From positions 1-64,000 of the forward strand of contig CANJYE010000011.1 of assembly GCA_947479055.1 (NCBI GenBank): a DNA stretch of 64,000 bases, read 5' to 3'. The DNA is from Erythrobacteraceae bacterium (GTDB taxonomy: Bacteria > Pseudomonadota > Alphaproteobacteria > Sphingomonadales > Sphingomonadaceae). The notes under the pieces are model-generated. The model saw only the letters and a program-made list of their open reading frames with translations. It was not told where the DNA came from and searched no databases. The position numbers were made by a program, and so were the translations under genes. Positions 53,154 to 61,853 of this stretch are shown piece by piece (position 1 is the first letter of the stretch; every line of letters starts with the position of its first letter).

Positions 53154-53915
53154 ATGCGCTTCAAACATGCGGTGATCGCGTTGTTGGGCGCAATGCTCGC
53201 CTATTCGGGAATCAAAGCCATGCTACCCTTGCCAACTGTCACCATCGAACTGGGACAGACGGTGGATGAATTTCTCAAGTCCAACACCTATCCTTTTGTC
53301 GACGATTGTGATCGCACAAATACGTGCTCGTTCGGTATGCGCCATGATCGGGTCAATATAAATTTGCCTATCGATGGCGAAACCCTGTCCTTCCCGGATA
53401 GCGGCGGGCCGATGATGTTTCAGTCCATCATTTTCAGCAGTCCCGAGGGCATCGCCAGAAATCCGCCAATCAAGAACCCAAAGAACAGGATCGAAAGCCT
53501 TTCTATCATTCCCCAGCATCGCCTGCTTACCATCGACGAGGTCATCACAGAACTTCACCGTACCGAAAAGTGGTTGAGAGATCACGGATTTGTCGAAGAC
53601 CAGAGCGAATACGGACCACACCGCGCCTTCCAAGCCAATTCCGCAATTTTGGACGAAAATGCTGAGGTCGTGGATCTCAAGATCGAAGACTATGATGAGT
53701 TCAAAAAGCAATTTTTGTATAACAAGCACGAGATAATCGCAGTGAATGGGTTTTCACTTGTCAAAGGTAAGCGTGCGTTTTGGTCAGAAATAACCAACAT
53801 AAGACGTTACAACCATCGTGGTCACGGATACAAATTACGGGCAGAAGATACACTGGAGACAGAACAAATGTATTTAATTGAATTCAGTTATTTTCTTCAT
53901 AATTATATAGAATAG
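53154..53915 (+). CDS. Unrecognised membrane-anchored or secreted protein
   Basis: A 253-residue protein that I do not recognise. Residues 6-24 (AVIALLGAMLAYSGIKAML) form an uncleaved anchor or signal peptide. The remainder is mixed alpha/beta with two Cys (DDCDRTNTCSFG) that could form a disulfide, and a helical TIDEVITELHRTEKWLRDHG stretch. G+C is clearly lower than in the catabolic genes. It begins 18 bases after the previous stop; AGGGAATGGCAGG precedes the ATG. It could be the immunity partner of a toxin remnant upstream, or an unrelated cargo gene. Confidence 0.65.
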   Translation: MRFKHAVIALLGAMLAYSGIKAMLPLPTVTIELGQTVDEFLKSNTYPFVDDCDRTNTCSFGMRHDRVNINLPIDGETLSFPDSGGPMMFQSIIFSSPEGIARNPPIKNPKNRIESLSIIPQHRLLTIDEVITELHRTEKWLRDHGFVEDQSEYGPHRAFQANSAILDENAEVVDLKIEDYDEFKKQFLYNKHEIIAVNGFSLVKGKRAFWSEITNIRRYNHRGHGYKLRAEDTLETEQMYLIEFSYFLHNYIE

Positions 53916-53956
53916 TGCGGAATTATTGCGAATTACGGTGCCATTTTACCAAATAT

Positions 53957-53988
53957 GGTTACGGGGACAGTTTGGTTACGGTGACACC
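53957..53988. repeat. Inverted border repeats GGTTACGGTGACA
   Basis: Two copies, GGTTACGGGGACAG (53957-53970, one change) and GGTTACGGTGACACC (53974-53988), in opposite orientation to the left-border copies. They lie between the unrecognised gene and the IS110 fragment. Confidence 0.75.
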
Positions 53989-54058
53989 GCGTAATTGATG
54001 TAGCCACCCTCCTGGTTGGCACGGAGTCGCAGATGCGCTCCAAACGAGGAGGGTGACC

Positions 54059-54229
54059 ATGGTTATTTATGCAGGAATGGACGTGAGTGACAAGACCACG
54101 CATCTGTGCGTGGTTGACGGCGAAGGCGTGGTGCTGCGGCGCGATTGTGTTGCGAGTGACCCCGATGTTCTGGCGCGGTGGCTAAAGAGCCATGCCAAGG
54201 GTGCAGTGCGGGTGGTGCTGGAGACCGGG
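54059..54229 (+). pseudogene. IS110-family transposase, N-terminal fragment
   Basis: The first 57 codons of an IS110/IS1111-type transposase. The start VIYAGMDVSDKTTHLCVVD carries the first Asp (residue 8) of the RuvC-like DEDD site, and VRVVLETG carries the Glu. The reading then runs into GGTTACGGTGGGGG repeats, which encode a glycine-rich false tail to 54268. An AGGAGGG site precedes the ATG, so the 5' end of the element is intact. The remaining several hundred codons are absent, so it cannot be active. Confidence 0.85.
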
Positions 54230-54271
54230 GGTTACGGTGGGGGTTACGGTGACAGGGGGTTACGGTGACAG
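54230..54271. repeat. Right border: tandem copies of GGTTACGGTGACA
   Basis: Three near-tandem copies: GGTTACGGTGG (54230-54240), GGTTACGGTGACAG (54242-54255) and GGTTACGGTGACAG (54258-54271). They truncate the IS110 fragment and mark the right edge of the low-GC region. Confidence 0.8.
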
Positions 54272-54626
54272 TTGCAATAACCCCTTATCTCCACGCCAAA
54301 AGCGCTGTCCTACAGGCTCCTCGCCCGCTATCCCCAACGCCATGTCGCGAAGCCAGCCTGCTCCTTCACCCTTCGACAGGCTCAGGAGGCTCAGGATGAG
54401 CGGGCTCAGCCCCCTCGCCAGCCGCAACCACCCGCTTCAGCACCCTCGGGCTTTCCTCCCTGGACTGTGTCAACTGTGTCAACCTTGTCAGGAAATCGCC
54501 GCGAAAGCTGAACGCCGGGCTGTTCCGGCTGGCCCGGGAATTTTTTCCCGCCGCCCCCTGTGAAGATGCCTCGTCCTGATTTACTAGAGCGTCAAAGTGT
54601 TTGTGATCGATGGGGATGAGCCTGCC
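54272..54626. other. Intergenic region with short repeats before the formaldehyde dehydrogenase gene
   Basis: About 355 bases without a gene. It holds a REP-like segment CTTCGACAGGCTCAGG...CTCAGGATGAGC (54371-54400) and a tandem nine-base repeat TGTGTCAAC (54467-54483, near-copy after it). The promoter of the formaldehyde dehydrogenase gene should be here. No other structure was recognised. Confidence 0.55.
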
Positions 54627-55733
54627 GTGAAGACCCGTGCCGCCGTTGCCTTTGCCGCGAAACAGCCGCTGGAGATTGTCGAGCTGGACCTCGAAGGCCC
54701 CCGCGCGGGCGAAGTGCTGGTCGAGATCATGGCGACCGGCATCTGCCACACCGATGCCTATACGCTGGACGGGCTGGATTCGGAGGGGATATTCCCCTCG
54801 GTGCTGGGCCATGAAGGCGCCGGGATCGTCCGCGAGGTTGGGCCGGGGGTGACTTCGGTCAAGCCGGGGGACCATGTCATCCCGCTTTACACGCCGGAAT
54901 GCCGCCAGTGCAAAAGCTGCCTGTCGGGAAAGACCAATCTGTGCACTGCGATCCGGGCGACGCAGGGCAAGGGGCTGATGCCCGATGGCACCAGTCGCTT
55001 CAGCTACAAGGGCGAGACGATCTTCCATTACATGGGCTGCTCGACCTTCTCCAACTTCACCGTCCTGCCGGAAATCGCCGTGGCGAAAATCCGCGAGGAC
55101 GCGCCGTTCCAGACCAGCTGCTACATCGGCTGCGGGGTGACGACGGGCGTGGGCGCGGTGGTCAACACCGCCAAGGTCGCACCCGGCGACAATGTGGTGG
55201 TGTTCGGCCTCGGCGGGATCGGGCTGAACGTGATCCAGGGCGCGCGGATGGCGGGGGCGGACCGGATCGTCGGGGTCGATATCAATGGCGACAAGGAAGA
55301 ATGGGGCCGCCGCTTCGGGATGACCCATTTCGTCAATCCGAAAGCCGTGGGCGATGTGGTGGCGGAAATCGTCGCGATTACCGATGGCGGGGCGGATTAT
55401 TCGTTCGACTGCACCGGTAATACGGATGTCATGCGAGCAGCGCTGGAATGCTGCCATCGCGGCTGGGGCACCTCGATCATCATCGGCGTGGCGGAAGCGG
55501 GCAAGGAAATTTCCACTCGTCCGTTCCAGCTGGTGACGGGGCGCAACTGGCGCGGTACGGCGTTTGGCGGGGCGAAGGGGCGGACGGACGTGCCGAAGAT
55601 CGTCGATTGGTACATGAACGGGAAGATCGAGATCGATCCGATGATCACCCATGTCCTGACGCTGGAAGAGATCAACAAGGGGTTCGAACTGATGCATGAA
55701 GGCAAGTCGATCCGCTCTGTTGTGGTGTTTTGA
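54627..55733 (+). CDS. frmA: S-(hydroxymethyl)glutathione dehydrogenase / class III alcohol dehydrogenase
   Basis: A 368-residue zinc enzyme that oxidises the formaldehyde-glutathione adduct to S-formylglutathione with NAD. Seen: the catalytic-zinc region [12 protein letters not shown] and LGHEGAGIV; the structural-zinc cysteines in [28 protein letters not shown] as cofactor motif; and the class III block [14 protein letters not shown]. The start is taken as the GTG at 54627 (protein start KTRAAVAF), which gives the standard length; an upstream ATG at 54597 adds ten atypical residues. It is first in a run toward formate dehydrogenase. Confidence 0.95.
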   Translation: MKTRAAVAFAAKQPLEIVELDLEGPRAGEVLVEIMATGICHTDAYTLDGLDSEGIFPSVLGHEGAGIVREVGPGVTSVKPGDHVIPLYTPECRQCKSCLSGKTNLCTAIRATQGKGLMPDGTSRFSYKGETIFHYMGCSTFSNFTVLPEIAVAKIREDAPFQTSCYIGCGVTTGVGAVVNTAKVAPGDNVVVFGLGGIGLNVIQGARMAGADRIVGVDINGDKEEWGRRFGMTHFVNPKAVGDVVAEIVAITDGGADYSFDCTGNTDVMRAALECCHRGWGTSIIIGVAEAGKEISTRPFQLVTGRNWRGTAFGGAKGRTDVPKIVDWYMNGKIEIDPMITHVLTLEEINKGFELMHEGKSIRSVVVF

Positions 55734-55760
55734 GTGAGTTTTTAACTGGGAGTAATGGGA

Positions 55761-56144
55761 ATGTTCAGTCACGTAATGGTCGGTACCAATGATATGGCTG
55801 CCGCGCAGAAGTTCTACGATGCCACTTTCGCTGTCCTGGGCGTCGGCCCGGGCTTCACCGATCCGCTCGGCCGGGTGTTCTATGCCTCGCCGACCGGCAA
55901 TTTCGCCGTGACCAAGCCGATCGACGGCTCGCCCGCCTGCGGCGCCAATGGCGGCACGATTGGCTTTGCGTTCGATTCGCCGGAGAAGGTCGATGCCTGG
56001 CACGCCGCCGGCGTCGCCAATGGCGGCACCACCTGCGAAGACCCGCCGGGCGTGCGTGACATGGGCGATTTCGGCAAGCTCTACCTCGCTTATCTGCGCG
56101 ATCCGGACGGCAACAAGCTCTGCGCGCTGCACGGCATGGGCTGA
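55761..56144 (+). CDS. VOC-family (glyoxalase/dioxygenase-like) protein
   Basis: A 127-residue vicinal-oxygen-chelate protein. Seen: the opening HVMVGTNDMAAAQKFYDATF with a metal-ligand His, FAFDSPEKVDAWHAAGV, and YLAYLRDPDGNKLCALH with the terminal ligand block. Such small members are often metal-dependent isomerases or lyases on glutathione or aromatic substrates. It lies between the formaldehyde dehydrogenase and formate dehydrogenase genes, where an S-formylglutathione hydrolase would be expected. The start at 55761 is preferred (GGGAG 8 bases upstream); an ATG six bases earlier is too close to the site. Confidence 0.88.
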   Translation: MFSHVMVGTNDMAAAQKFYDATFAVLGVGPGFTDPLGRVFYASPTGNFAVTKPIDGSPACGANGGTIGFAFDSPEKVDAWHAAGVANGGTTCEDPPGVRDMGDFGKLYLAYLRDPDGNKLCALHGMG

Positions 56145-56151
56145 TCCATTT

Positions 56152-56565
56152 GTGAGCCTGGACGCCATCATCGAGCGGCACCGGGGGCGGGAAGGCCCGC
56201 TCCTGCCGATCCTGCATGACGTCCAGGCCACAGTCGGCTGCATCGATACCGCAGCCGAGGCGGCGATTGCCGCCGCGCTCAACCTCTCCCGCGCCGAAGT
56301 GCACGGGGTGGTGAGTTTTTATCATGATTTCACGGCCACAGCTGATCCACGTCCCTGCCTCGAACTGTGCCGGGCCGAAGCCTGCCAGGCGCGCGGGGTG
56401 GAGGCGATGGTTGCCGCTGCCGAAGCGGCTGCGGGTGATCGGGTGCGGCTGAAGCCGGTCTACTGCCTCGGGCTGTGCAGCGTCGGGCCCAATGCGCGAA
56501 TTGGCGACACGCTCCACGCGCGGCTGGACGAGGCGAGCCTTGTCGCCCTGATCGGGCAGGCATGA
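56152..56565 (+). CDS. fdsG: NAD-dependent formate dehydrogenase gamma subunit (2Fe-2S)
   Basis: A 137-residue NuoE-like thioredoxin-fold [2Fe-2S] subunit of the soluble molybdenum formate dehydrogenase. The four cluster cysteines are visible as ELCRAEACQARG (C-x4-C) and YCLGLCSVGPNA (C-x3-C). HGVVSFYHDF is a typical family segment. The start is a GTG at 56152. It overlaps fdsB by ATGA. Order here is fdsG-fdsB-fdhD-fdsA-fdsD. Confidence 0.94.
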   Translation: MSLDAIIERHRGREGPLLPILHDVQATVGCIDTAAEAAIAAALNLSRAEVHGVVSFYHDFTATADPRPCLELCRAEACQARGVEAMVAAAEAAAGDRVRLKPVYCLGLCSVGPNARIGDTLHARLDEASLVALIGQA

Positions 56566-58013
56566 CCATCGTCCGCATCTCCGACGATGTGCTGGCGCTG
56601 GCTTGCGGGGCCGATGCGGTGGCCGCTGCCTTCGCGGAGGTGGGTTGCACAGTGGAGCGGGTGTCCAGCTGGGGCATGCACTGGTTGGAGCCGCTGGTCG
56701 AGATCGACGGGATCGGCTGGGGTCCGGTCAAGCCAGGCGATGTCGCAGCGATCCTCTGCGGAACAAGCGACAAGGCCATCGGCTCCATCGCCGACCACCC
56801 ATTCATCGCCCGCCAGAAGCGGCTGACCTTTGCCCGGGCAGGCAGGACGAGGCCCTTGAACCTTGACGATTACGCCGCAACTGGCGGCTGGGCCGGGCTG
56901 AACCGTGCCCGCGCGCTGACACCCGTTACGATCATCGCCGAAGTCACCCAGTCCGGCCTGCGCGGGCGCGGCGGGGCGGGGTTTCCGGCCGGTGTCAAAT
57001 GGCGGACCGTCGCCGCGGCGCCGGGCGCCCGAAAATACATCGTCTGCAATGCCGACGAAGGCGACAGCGGCACTTTTGCCGACCGGATTCTGATGGAAGG
57101 CGATCCCTTCGCCCTGATCGAGGGGATGGCGATTGCCGCCCATGCGGTGGGGGCGCAGGCAGGGACTATCTACGTCCGAAGCGAATATCCCCATGCTATC
57201 GCCAAGCTGAACGCGGCGATCGATCTTGCCGCCGCCATCATCGCGCCGTTCCGGCTGGAAGTGCGCGTCGGTGCAGGCGCTTATGTCTGCGGGGAAGAAA
57301 CGGCGCTGCTCAACAGCCTTGAAGGCAAGCGCGGCGAAGTGCGGACCAAGCCGCCGCTCCCGGCGATCGAAGGGCTGTTCGGCTGCCCGACGGCGGTCAA
57401 CAACGTGCTGACGATTGCGGCGGTTAGTCATATCATGAGGCCCGGTGGAGGAGATCTCTATGCCAGTCTTGGCACTGGCCGTTCGCGCGGGACCATGCCG
57501 ATCCAGTTGGCCGGCAACATCCGCCACGGCGGGTTGTTCGAAGCGCCGTTCGGCCTGACCCTCTACGAACTGATCCACGACATCGGTGGCGGCACCGCAA
57601 CCGGTCGCCCGGTGAAGGCGGTGCAGGTCGGCGGGCCGCTCGGGGCCTATATCCACCCGCGCGATTTTGCGCTTCCCTTCGATTACGAAGCCTATGCGGC
57701 GGCGGATGCGCTGATCGGCCATGGCGGGATCACCGTGTTCGACGACAGCGTCGACATGGGCGCGATGGCGCGCTTCGCCATGCAATTCTGCGCCATCGAA
57801 AGCTGCGGAAAATGCACTCCCTGCCGGATTGGTTCGACCCGGGGAGTGGAACTGATCGACCGCATTCGCTCCACCCCAAGGCAAGCGGATATCACCCTGC
57901 TGGAAGATTTGTGCGAAACGCTGAAGGACGCCTCGCTCTGCGCGCTGGGCGGGTTCACTCCCTATCCGGTCCTCTCGGCGCTGAAGCACTGGCCCGGGGA
58001 TTTCGGGCGATGA
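56562..58013 (+). CDS. fdsB: NAD-dependent formate dehydrogenase beta subunit (FMN, 4Fe-4S)
   Basis: A 483-residue NuoF-like diaphorase subunit that passes electrons to NAD. An N-terminal thioredoxin-like part (to about residue 110) precedes the FMN/NAD domain with GRGGAGFPAGVKW, the NADEGDSGTFADR block and YVCGEETALLNSLEG. The [4Fe-4S] cysteines are in ESCGKCTPCRIGSTRG near residue 410, with a fourth Cys about 40 residues later. It overlaps fdhD by ATGA. Confidence 0.96.
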   Translation: MTIVRISDDVLALACGADAVAAAFAEVGCTVERVSSWGMHWLEPLVEIDGIGWGPVKPGDVAAILCGTSDKAIGSIADHPFIARQKRLTFARAGRTRPLNLDDYAATGGWAGLNRARALTPVTIIAEVTQSGLRGRGGAGFPAGVKWRTVAAAPGARKYIVCNADEGDSGTFADRILMEGDPFALIEGMAIAAHAVGAQAGTIYVRSEYPHAIAKLNAAIDLAAAIIAPFRLEVRVGAGAYVCGEETALLNSLEGKRGEVRTKPPLPAIEGLFGCPTAVNNVLTIAAVSHIMRPGGGDLYASLGTGRSRGTMPIQLAGNIRHGGLFEAPFGLTLYELIHDIGGGTATGRPVKAVQVGGPLGAYIHPRDFALPFDYEAYAAADALIGHGGITVFDDSVDMGAMARFAMQFCAIESCGKCTPCRIGSTRGVELIDRIRSTPRQADITLLEDLCETLKDASLCALGGFTPYPVLSALKHWPGDFGR

Positions 58014-58813
58014 GCCTTTCGTCCGACCGCCCGGTTACCCGGATGGGCCTTGCCCTGGCGGAGCGAGAGGTGGAGGATCGCGCCATCGCCATCGAGGCTC
58101 CCATTGCGCTTGAATACAATGGGATCGCATATGCAGTAATGATGGCCTCTCCGGCGGACCTTACGGAATTCGCAGTCGGCTTCACCCTGTCGGAAGGGCT
58201 GGTGGCGGATCGTGGCGAGATCGGGAACATCGCCATCGCCGAGGTCGAAGGCGGATGGGTGATCCGCATCGCCCTGTCGCCTGATCGTGCCGCGCCGGTG
58301 ATGGAGCGGGTGCGGCTGCGCGTGTCCGAAGGAAGCTGCGGCCTGTGCGGGATGGAAAGCATCGAACAGGTGCTGCGCCCGCTGCCGTCCGTTACCGCGC
58401 GCATCTCCACCACGCGCGCGGCACTGTCGCGTGCGCTGGCGGCGCTGGATGCGCACCAGCCCGGCGGGCGCAGGACCGGGGCACTGCATGCCGCCGCTTT
58501 CTGCCTGCCGGACGGGATGATCGTGCGGGCGATGGAGGATGTCGGGCGGCATAACGCGCTCGACAAATTGCTGGGCGCGCTGGCGCTCGCCGGGGTCGAC
58601 CCGCGAGAGGGCTTTCTGCTGCTGTCGGCCCGGTGCAGTTATGAGCTGGTCGAAAAGGCAGTACGCTCCGGCTGCCCGATGCTGGTGACCATTTCGGCGC
58701 CGACCAGCCTGGCGGTGGAGCGGGCGCAGGTCACAGACCTGACCCTGCTGGCGCTGGCCCGACCGGATTCGGTGCTGATCCTCAACGATCCGCATGGTAG
58801 TATTGTGGGATGA
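58010..58813 (+). CDS. fdhD: Formate dehydrogenase accessory sulfurtransferase FdhD
   Basis: A 267-residue protein that transfers sulfur to the molybdenum bis-MGD cofactor of formate dehydrogenase; called FdsC in fds operons. Seen: the conserved sulfur-carrying cysteines in SCGLCGMES, the EFAVGFTLSEGLV block, and EDVGRHNALDKLLG near the end. Unusually it lies between fdsB and fdsA rather than after fdsA. It overlaps both neighbours by four bases, so all five proteins are made from one message. Confidence 0.95.
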   Translation: MSLSSDRPVTRMGLALAEREVEDRAIAIEAPIALEYNGIAYAVMMASPADLTEFAVGFTLSEGLVADRGEIGNIAIAEVEGGWVIRIALSPDRAAPVMERVRLRVSEGSCGLCGMESIEQVLRPLPSVTARISTTRAALSRALAALDAHQPGGRRTGALHAAAFCLPDGMIVRAMEDVGRHNALDKLLGALALAGVDPREGFLLLSARCSYELVEKAVRSGCPMLVTISAPTSLAVERAQVTDLTLLALARPDSVLILNDPHGSIVG

Positions 58814-61656
58814 ACGGTTACACGCCCCAGGCCGATTTCGGCACGCCGGAAGTGTCCGCCGATACAGTGGTGACGCTGACTATCGATGGCCGCGCGGTGA
58901 CAGTGCCCGCAGGCAGCAGCGTGATGCGCGCGGCGGCGGAATGTGGCGGGTCTATCCCCAAGCTGTGCGCCAGCGACAATCTCGCGGCGTTCGGTTCCTG
59001 CCGTCTGTGCCTGGTCGAGGTGGAGGGAATGCGCGGCACGCCCGCCAGCTGCACTACCCCGGCGGCAGACGGCATGGTGGTCCATACCCAGACCCCGCGT
59101 CTGCAGAAACTGCGGCGCGGGGTGATGGAGCTGTATATCTCCGACCACCCGCTCGATTGCCTGACCTGCAGCGCCAACAACGATTGCGAACTACAGGACC
59201 AGGCGGCGGCGGTGGGCCTGCGCGATGTGCGCTATGGCTATGAGGGAGCCAGCCACCTTGGCGCGGAAGCGGACACATCCAACCCCTATTTTGATTTCGA
59301 TCCAAGCAAATGCATCGTCTGCTCGCGCTGCGTGCGCGCTTGCGACGAGGTGCAGGGCACTTTTGCGCTTACCATCGATGGGCGCGGTTTTGCCTCCCAA
59401 GTCAGCGCGGGGCAGGCGGGGGATGATTTCCTGTCGTCCGAATGCGTCAGCTGCGGGGCCTGCGTGCAGGCCTGCCCGACTGCGACCTTGCAGGAAAAGG
59501 CAGTCAAGCAGATCGGCTTGCCCGAGCGGGCGGTGGTCACCACCTGTGCCTATTGCGGAGTCGGCTGCACGTTTCGAGCGGAAATGCGGGGGCAGCAGCT
59601 GGTGCGGATGGTGCCGTGGAAGGACGGCAAGGCCAATCGCGGCCACAGCTGCGTCAAGGGCCGCTTCGCCTGGGGCTATGCCCACCACCAGGACCGCATC
59701 ACCAGCCCGATGATCCGCGACAGCGTGGACCAGCCCTGGCGCATAGTCGGCTGGGATGAAGCGCTGGACTATACCGCCAGCAAGCTGGCCGCGATCAAGG
59801 CGCAGCATGGCGCGCGGGCGCTGGGCGGGATCACTTCCAGCCGCTGCACCAATGAAGAGACCTTCCTGGTCCAGAAGCTGGTGCGGGCCGGGTTCGGTTC
59901 CAACAATGTCGATACCTGCGCGCGAGTGTGCCATTCGCCCACCGGATACGGGTTGAAAACCACTTTCGGCACCAGCGCGGGCACGCAGGATTTCGACAGC
60001 GTGATGGACGCCGATGTCATCATGGTGATCGGTGCCAATCCCACCGACGCGCATCCGGTGTTCGCATCGCGGATGAAGCGGCGGTTGCGGAAAGGCGCAA
60101 AGCTGATCGTGATCGATCCGCGCCGGATCGACCTGGTCCACAGCCCGCATGTCGAGGCGGCCCATCACCTGGCCTTGCAGCCGGGCACCAATGTGGCGGT
60201 GCTGACCGCGCTGGCCCATGTCATTGTCAGCGAAGGGCTGGCCGACGAAGCCTTTATCCGCGAACGGTGCGACTGGGACGAATATCAGGACTGGGCGCGC
60301 TTCGTGGCCGACGCCCGCCACAGCCCGGAAGCGCTGGAGCCGGTCACTCGCGTGCCGGCCGGTGAATTGCGCGCCGCCGCCCGCCTGTTCGCCACCGGCG
60401 GAAACGGCGCGATCTATTACGGCCTGGGCGTGACCGAACATTCGCAAGGTTCCTCCACCGTCATGGCCATCGCCAATCTCGCCATGGCGACCGGCAATAT
60501 CGGCCGGCGCGGGGTGGGGGTGAACCCCTTGCGCGGGCAGAACAACGTGCAAGGCGCCTGCGACATGGGCAGCTTCCCGCATGAGCTTTCGGGCTATCGC
60601 CACATCTCCGACGCGGGCGTGCGCGCGCTGTTCGAGGGCGATTGGGGCGTCACGCTCGATCCCGAGCCGGGCCTCAGGATACCCAACATGCTGGACGCCG
60701 CGCTCGATGGCTCGTTTCGCGCGCTCTACATCCAGGGCGAGGATATCCTCCAGTCGGATCCCAACACCCACCACGTGGCAGCGGGGCTGGCGGCGATGGA
60801 ACTGGTGATCGTCCACGACCTGTTCCTCAACGAAACCGCCAATTACGCCCATGTCTTCCTGCCGGGCAGCACGTTCCTCGAAAAGAACGGCACTTTCACC
60901 AATGCCGAACGGCGGATCCAGCCGGTGCGCAAGGTTATGGAACCGGCGAATGGACTTGAGGACTGGCAGGTGACCCAGGCGCTGGCCAATGCACTGGGGC
61001 TTGACTGGAACTATACCCACCCGTCGGAGATTCTCGACGAGATCGCCCGGCTGACCCCCACCTTTGCGGGCGTGTCGTGGGAGCGGCTGGAACTGGACGG
61101 ATCGCTGCAATGGCCGGTCAATGCTGATCATCCCGATGGTAGCCCGATCATGCACGAGGCGGGCTTCGTCCGGGGTAAGGGCAAGTTCGTGGTGACGGAT
61201 TATGTCCCGACCGACGAGAAGACCGGCCCACGCTTCCCACTGCTGCTGACCACCGGACGCATTCTCAGTCAGTACAATGTCGGTGCGCAGACCCGGCGTA
61301 CCGCCAACAGCATCTGGCACGGGGAGGATGTGCTGGAAATCCACGCCTCCGATGCCGAAAATCGCGGCATCGGCGATGGCGACTGGGTCCGCCTCACCAG
61401 CCGCACCGGCGAGACAACCTTGCGGGCCGACGTGACAGATCGCGTCGCGCCGGGCGTGGTCTACACCACTTTCCACCACCCGGCGACGCAGGCCAATGTG
61501 GTGACGACCGAGTATTCCGACTGGGCCACCAATTGCCCCGAATACAAGGTAACGGCGGTGCAGGTTTCGCTCTCCAACGGACCGAGCGAATGGCAGGAGG
61601 AATATGCCGACCTCACTGCCCGCGCCCGGCGGATCGCGGCGGAGGCGGCGGAATAA
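58810..61656 (+). CDS. fdsA: NAD-dependent formate dehydrogenase alpha (catalytic) subunit
   Basis: A 948-residue molybdenum subunit that oxidises formate to CO2. In order: an N-terminal [2Fe-2S] domain (CGGSIPKLC, GSCRLCLVEV), a NuoG-like His/Cys cluster block (HPLDCLTCSANNDCELQ), two [4Fe-4S] motifs (CIVCSRCVRAC and CVSCGACVQAC), the extra cluster CAYCGVGC, then the bis-MGD domains. The Mo ligand is Cys374 followed by His375 in ARVCHSPTGYGL. Length and domain order match FdsA of Cupriavidus and Rhodobacter type. Confidence 0.96.
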   Translation: MNGYTPQADFGTPEVSADTVVTLTIDGRAVTVPAGSSVMRAAAECGGSIPKLCASDNLAAFGSCRLCLVEVEGMRGTPASCTTPAADGMVVHTQTPRLQKLRRGVMELYISDHPLDCLTCSANNDCELQDQAAAVGLRDVRYGYEGASHLGAEADTSNPYFDFDPSKCIVCSRCVRACDEVQGTFALTIDGRGFASQVSAGQAGDDFLSSECVSCGACVQACPTATLQEKAVKQIGLPERAVVTTCAYCGVGCTFRAEMRGQQLVRMVPWKDGKANRGHSCVKGRFAWGYAHHQDRITSPMIRDSVDQPWRIVGWDEALDYTASKLAAIKAQHGARALGGITSSRCTNEETFLVQKLVRAGFGSNNVDTCARVCHSPTGYGLKTTFGTSAGTQDFDSVMDADVIMVIGANPTDAHPVFASRMKRRLRKGAKLIVIDPRRIDLVHSPHVEAAHHLALQPGTNVAVLTALAHVIVSEGLADEAFIRERCDWDEYQDWARFVADARHSPEALEPVTRVPAGELRAAARLFATGGNGAIYYGLGVTEHSQGSSTVMAIANLAMATGNIGRRGVGVNPLRGQNNVQGACDMGSFPHELSGYRHISDAGVRALFEGDWGVTLDPEPGLRIPNMLDAALDGSFRALYIQGEDILQSDPNTHHVAAGLAAMELVIVHDLFLNETANYAHVFLPGSTFLEKNGTFTNAERRIQPVRKVMEPANGLEDWQVTQALANALGLDWNYTHPSEILDEIARLTPTFAGVSWERLELDGSLQWPVNADHPDGSPIMHEAGFVRGKGKFVVTDYVPTDEKTGPRFPLLLTTGRILSQYNVGAQTRRTANSIWHGEDVLEIHASDAENRGIGDGDWVRLTSRTGETTLRADVTDRVAPGVVYTTFHHPATQANVVTTEYSDWATNCPEYKVTAVQVSLSNGPSEWQEEYADLTARARRIAAEAAE

Positions 61657-61853
61657 TGGAGATCGAGCGGCTGGTTTACATGGCCAACCAGATCGGGCGG
61701 AACCTCGCGACAGAGGACAATCCGGCAGCAGCCACGGCTGACCATATCCGGCTGTTCTGGGACCCGAGGATGAAAGCGGCGATTGCGGCGCATTTCGTGG
61801 CAGGCGGGGAAGGGCTGGACGCGGTGGTGAGGGATGCGCTGACGGGAAGTTAA
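61656..61853 (+). CDS. fdsD: NAD-dependent formate dehydrogenase delta subunit
   Basis: A 65-residue small subunit, with the typical MANQIGRNLATED opening and IRLFWDPRMKAAIAAH. It helps assembly or stability of the Fds complex in known systems. It starts on the last base of the fdsA stop codon and ends the operon; its stop codon overlaps by four bases that of the convergent CoA ligase. Confidence 0.94.
   Translation: MEIERLVYMANQIGRNLATEDNPAAATADHIRLFWDPRMKAAIAAHFVAGGEGLDAVVRDALTGS

Noticed and set aside
54059-54268. IS110 reading frame taken as a small intact protein of about 70 residues
   Set aside because: The last residues come from GGTTACGGTG repeats; only the N-terminal catalytic start of the transposase is present, so it is annotated as a fragment.
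52649-54271. Repeated 13-mers considered as a CRISPR array
   Set aside because: Copies are short, in both orientations, unevenly spaced and partly tandem, with genes between; no regular spacers and no cas genes.
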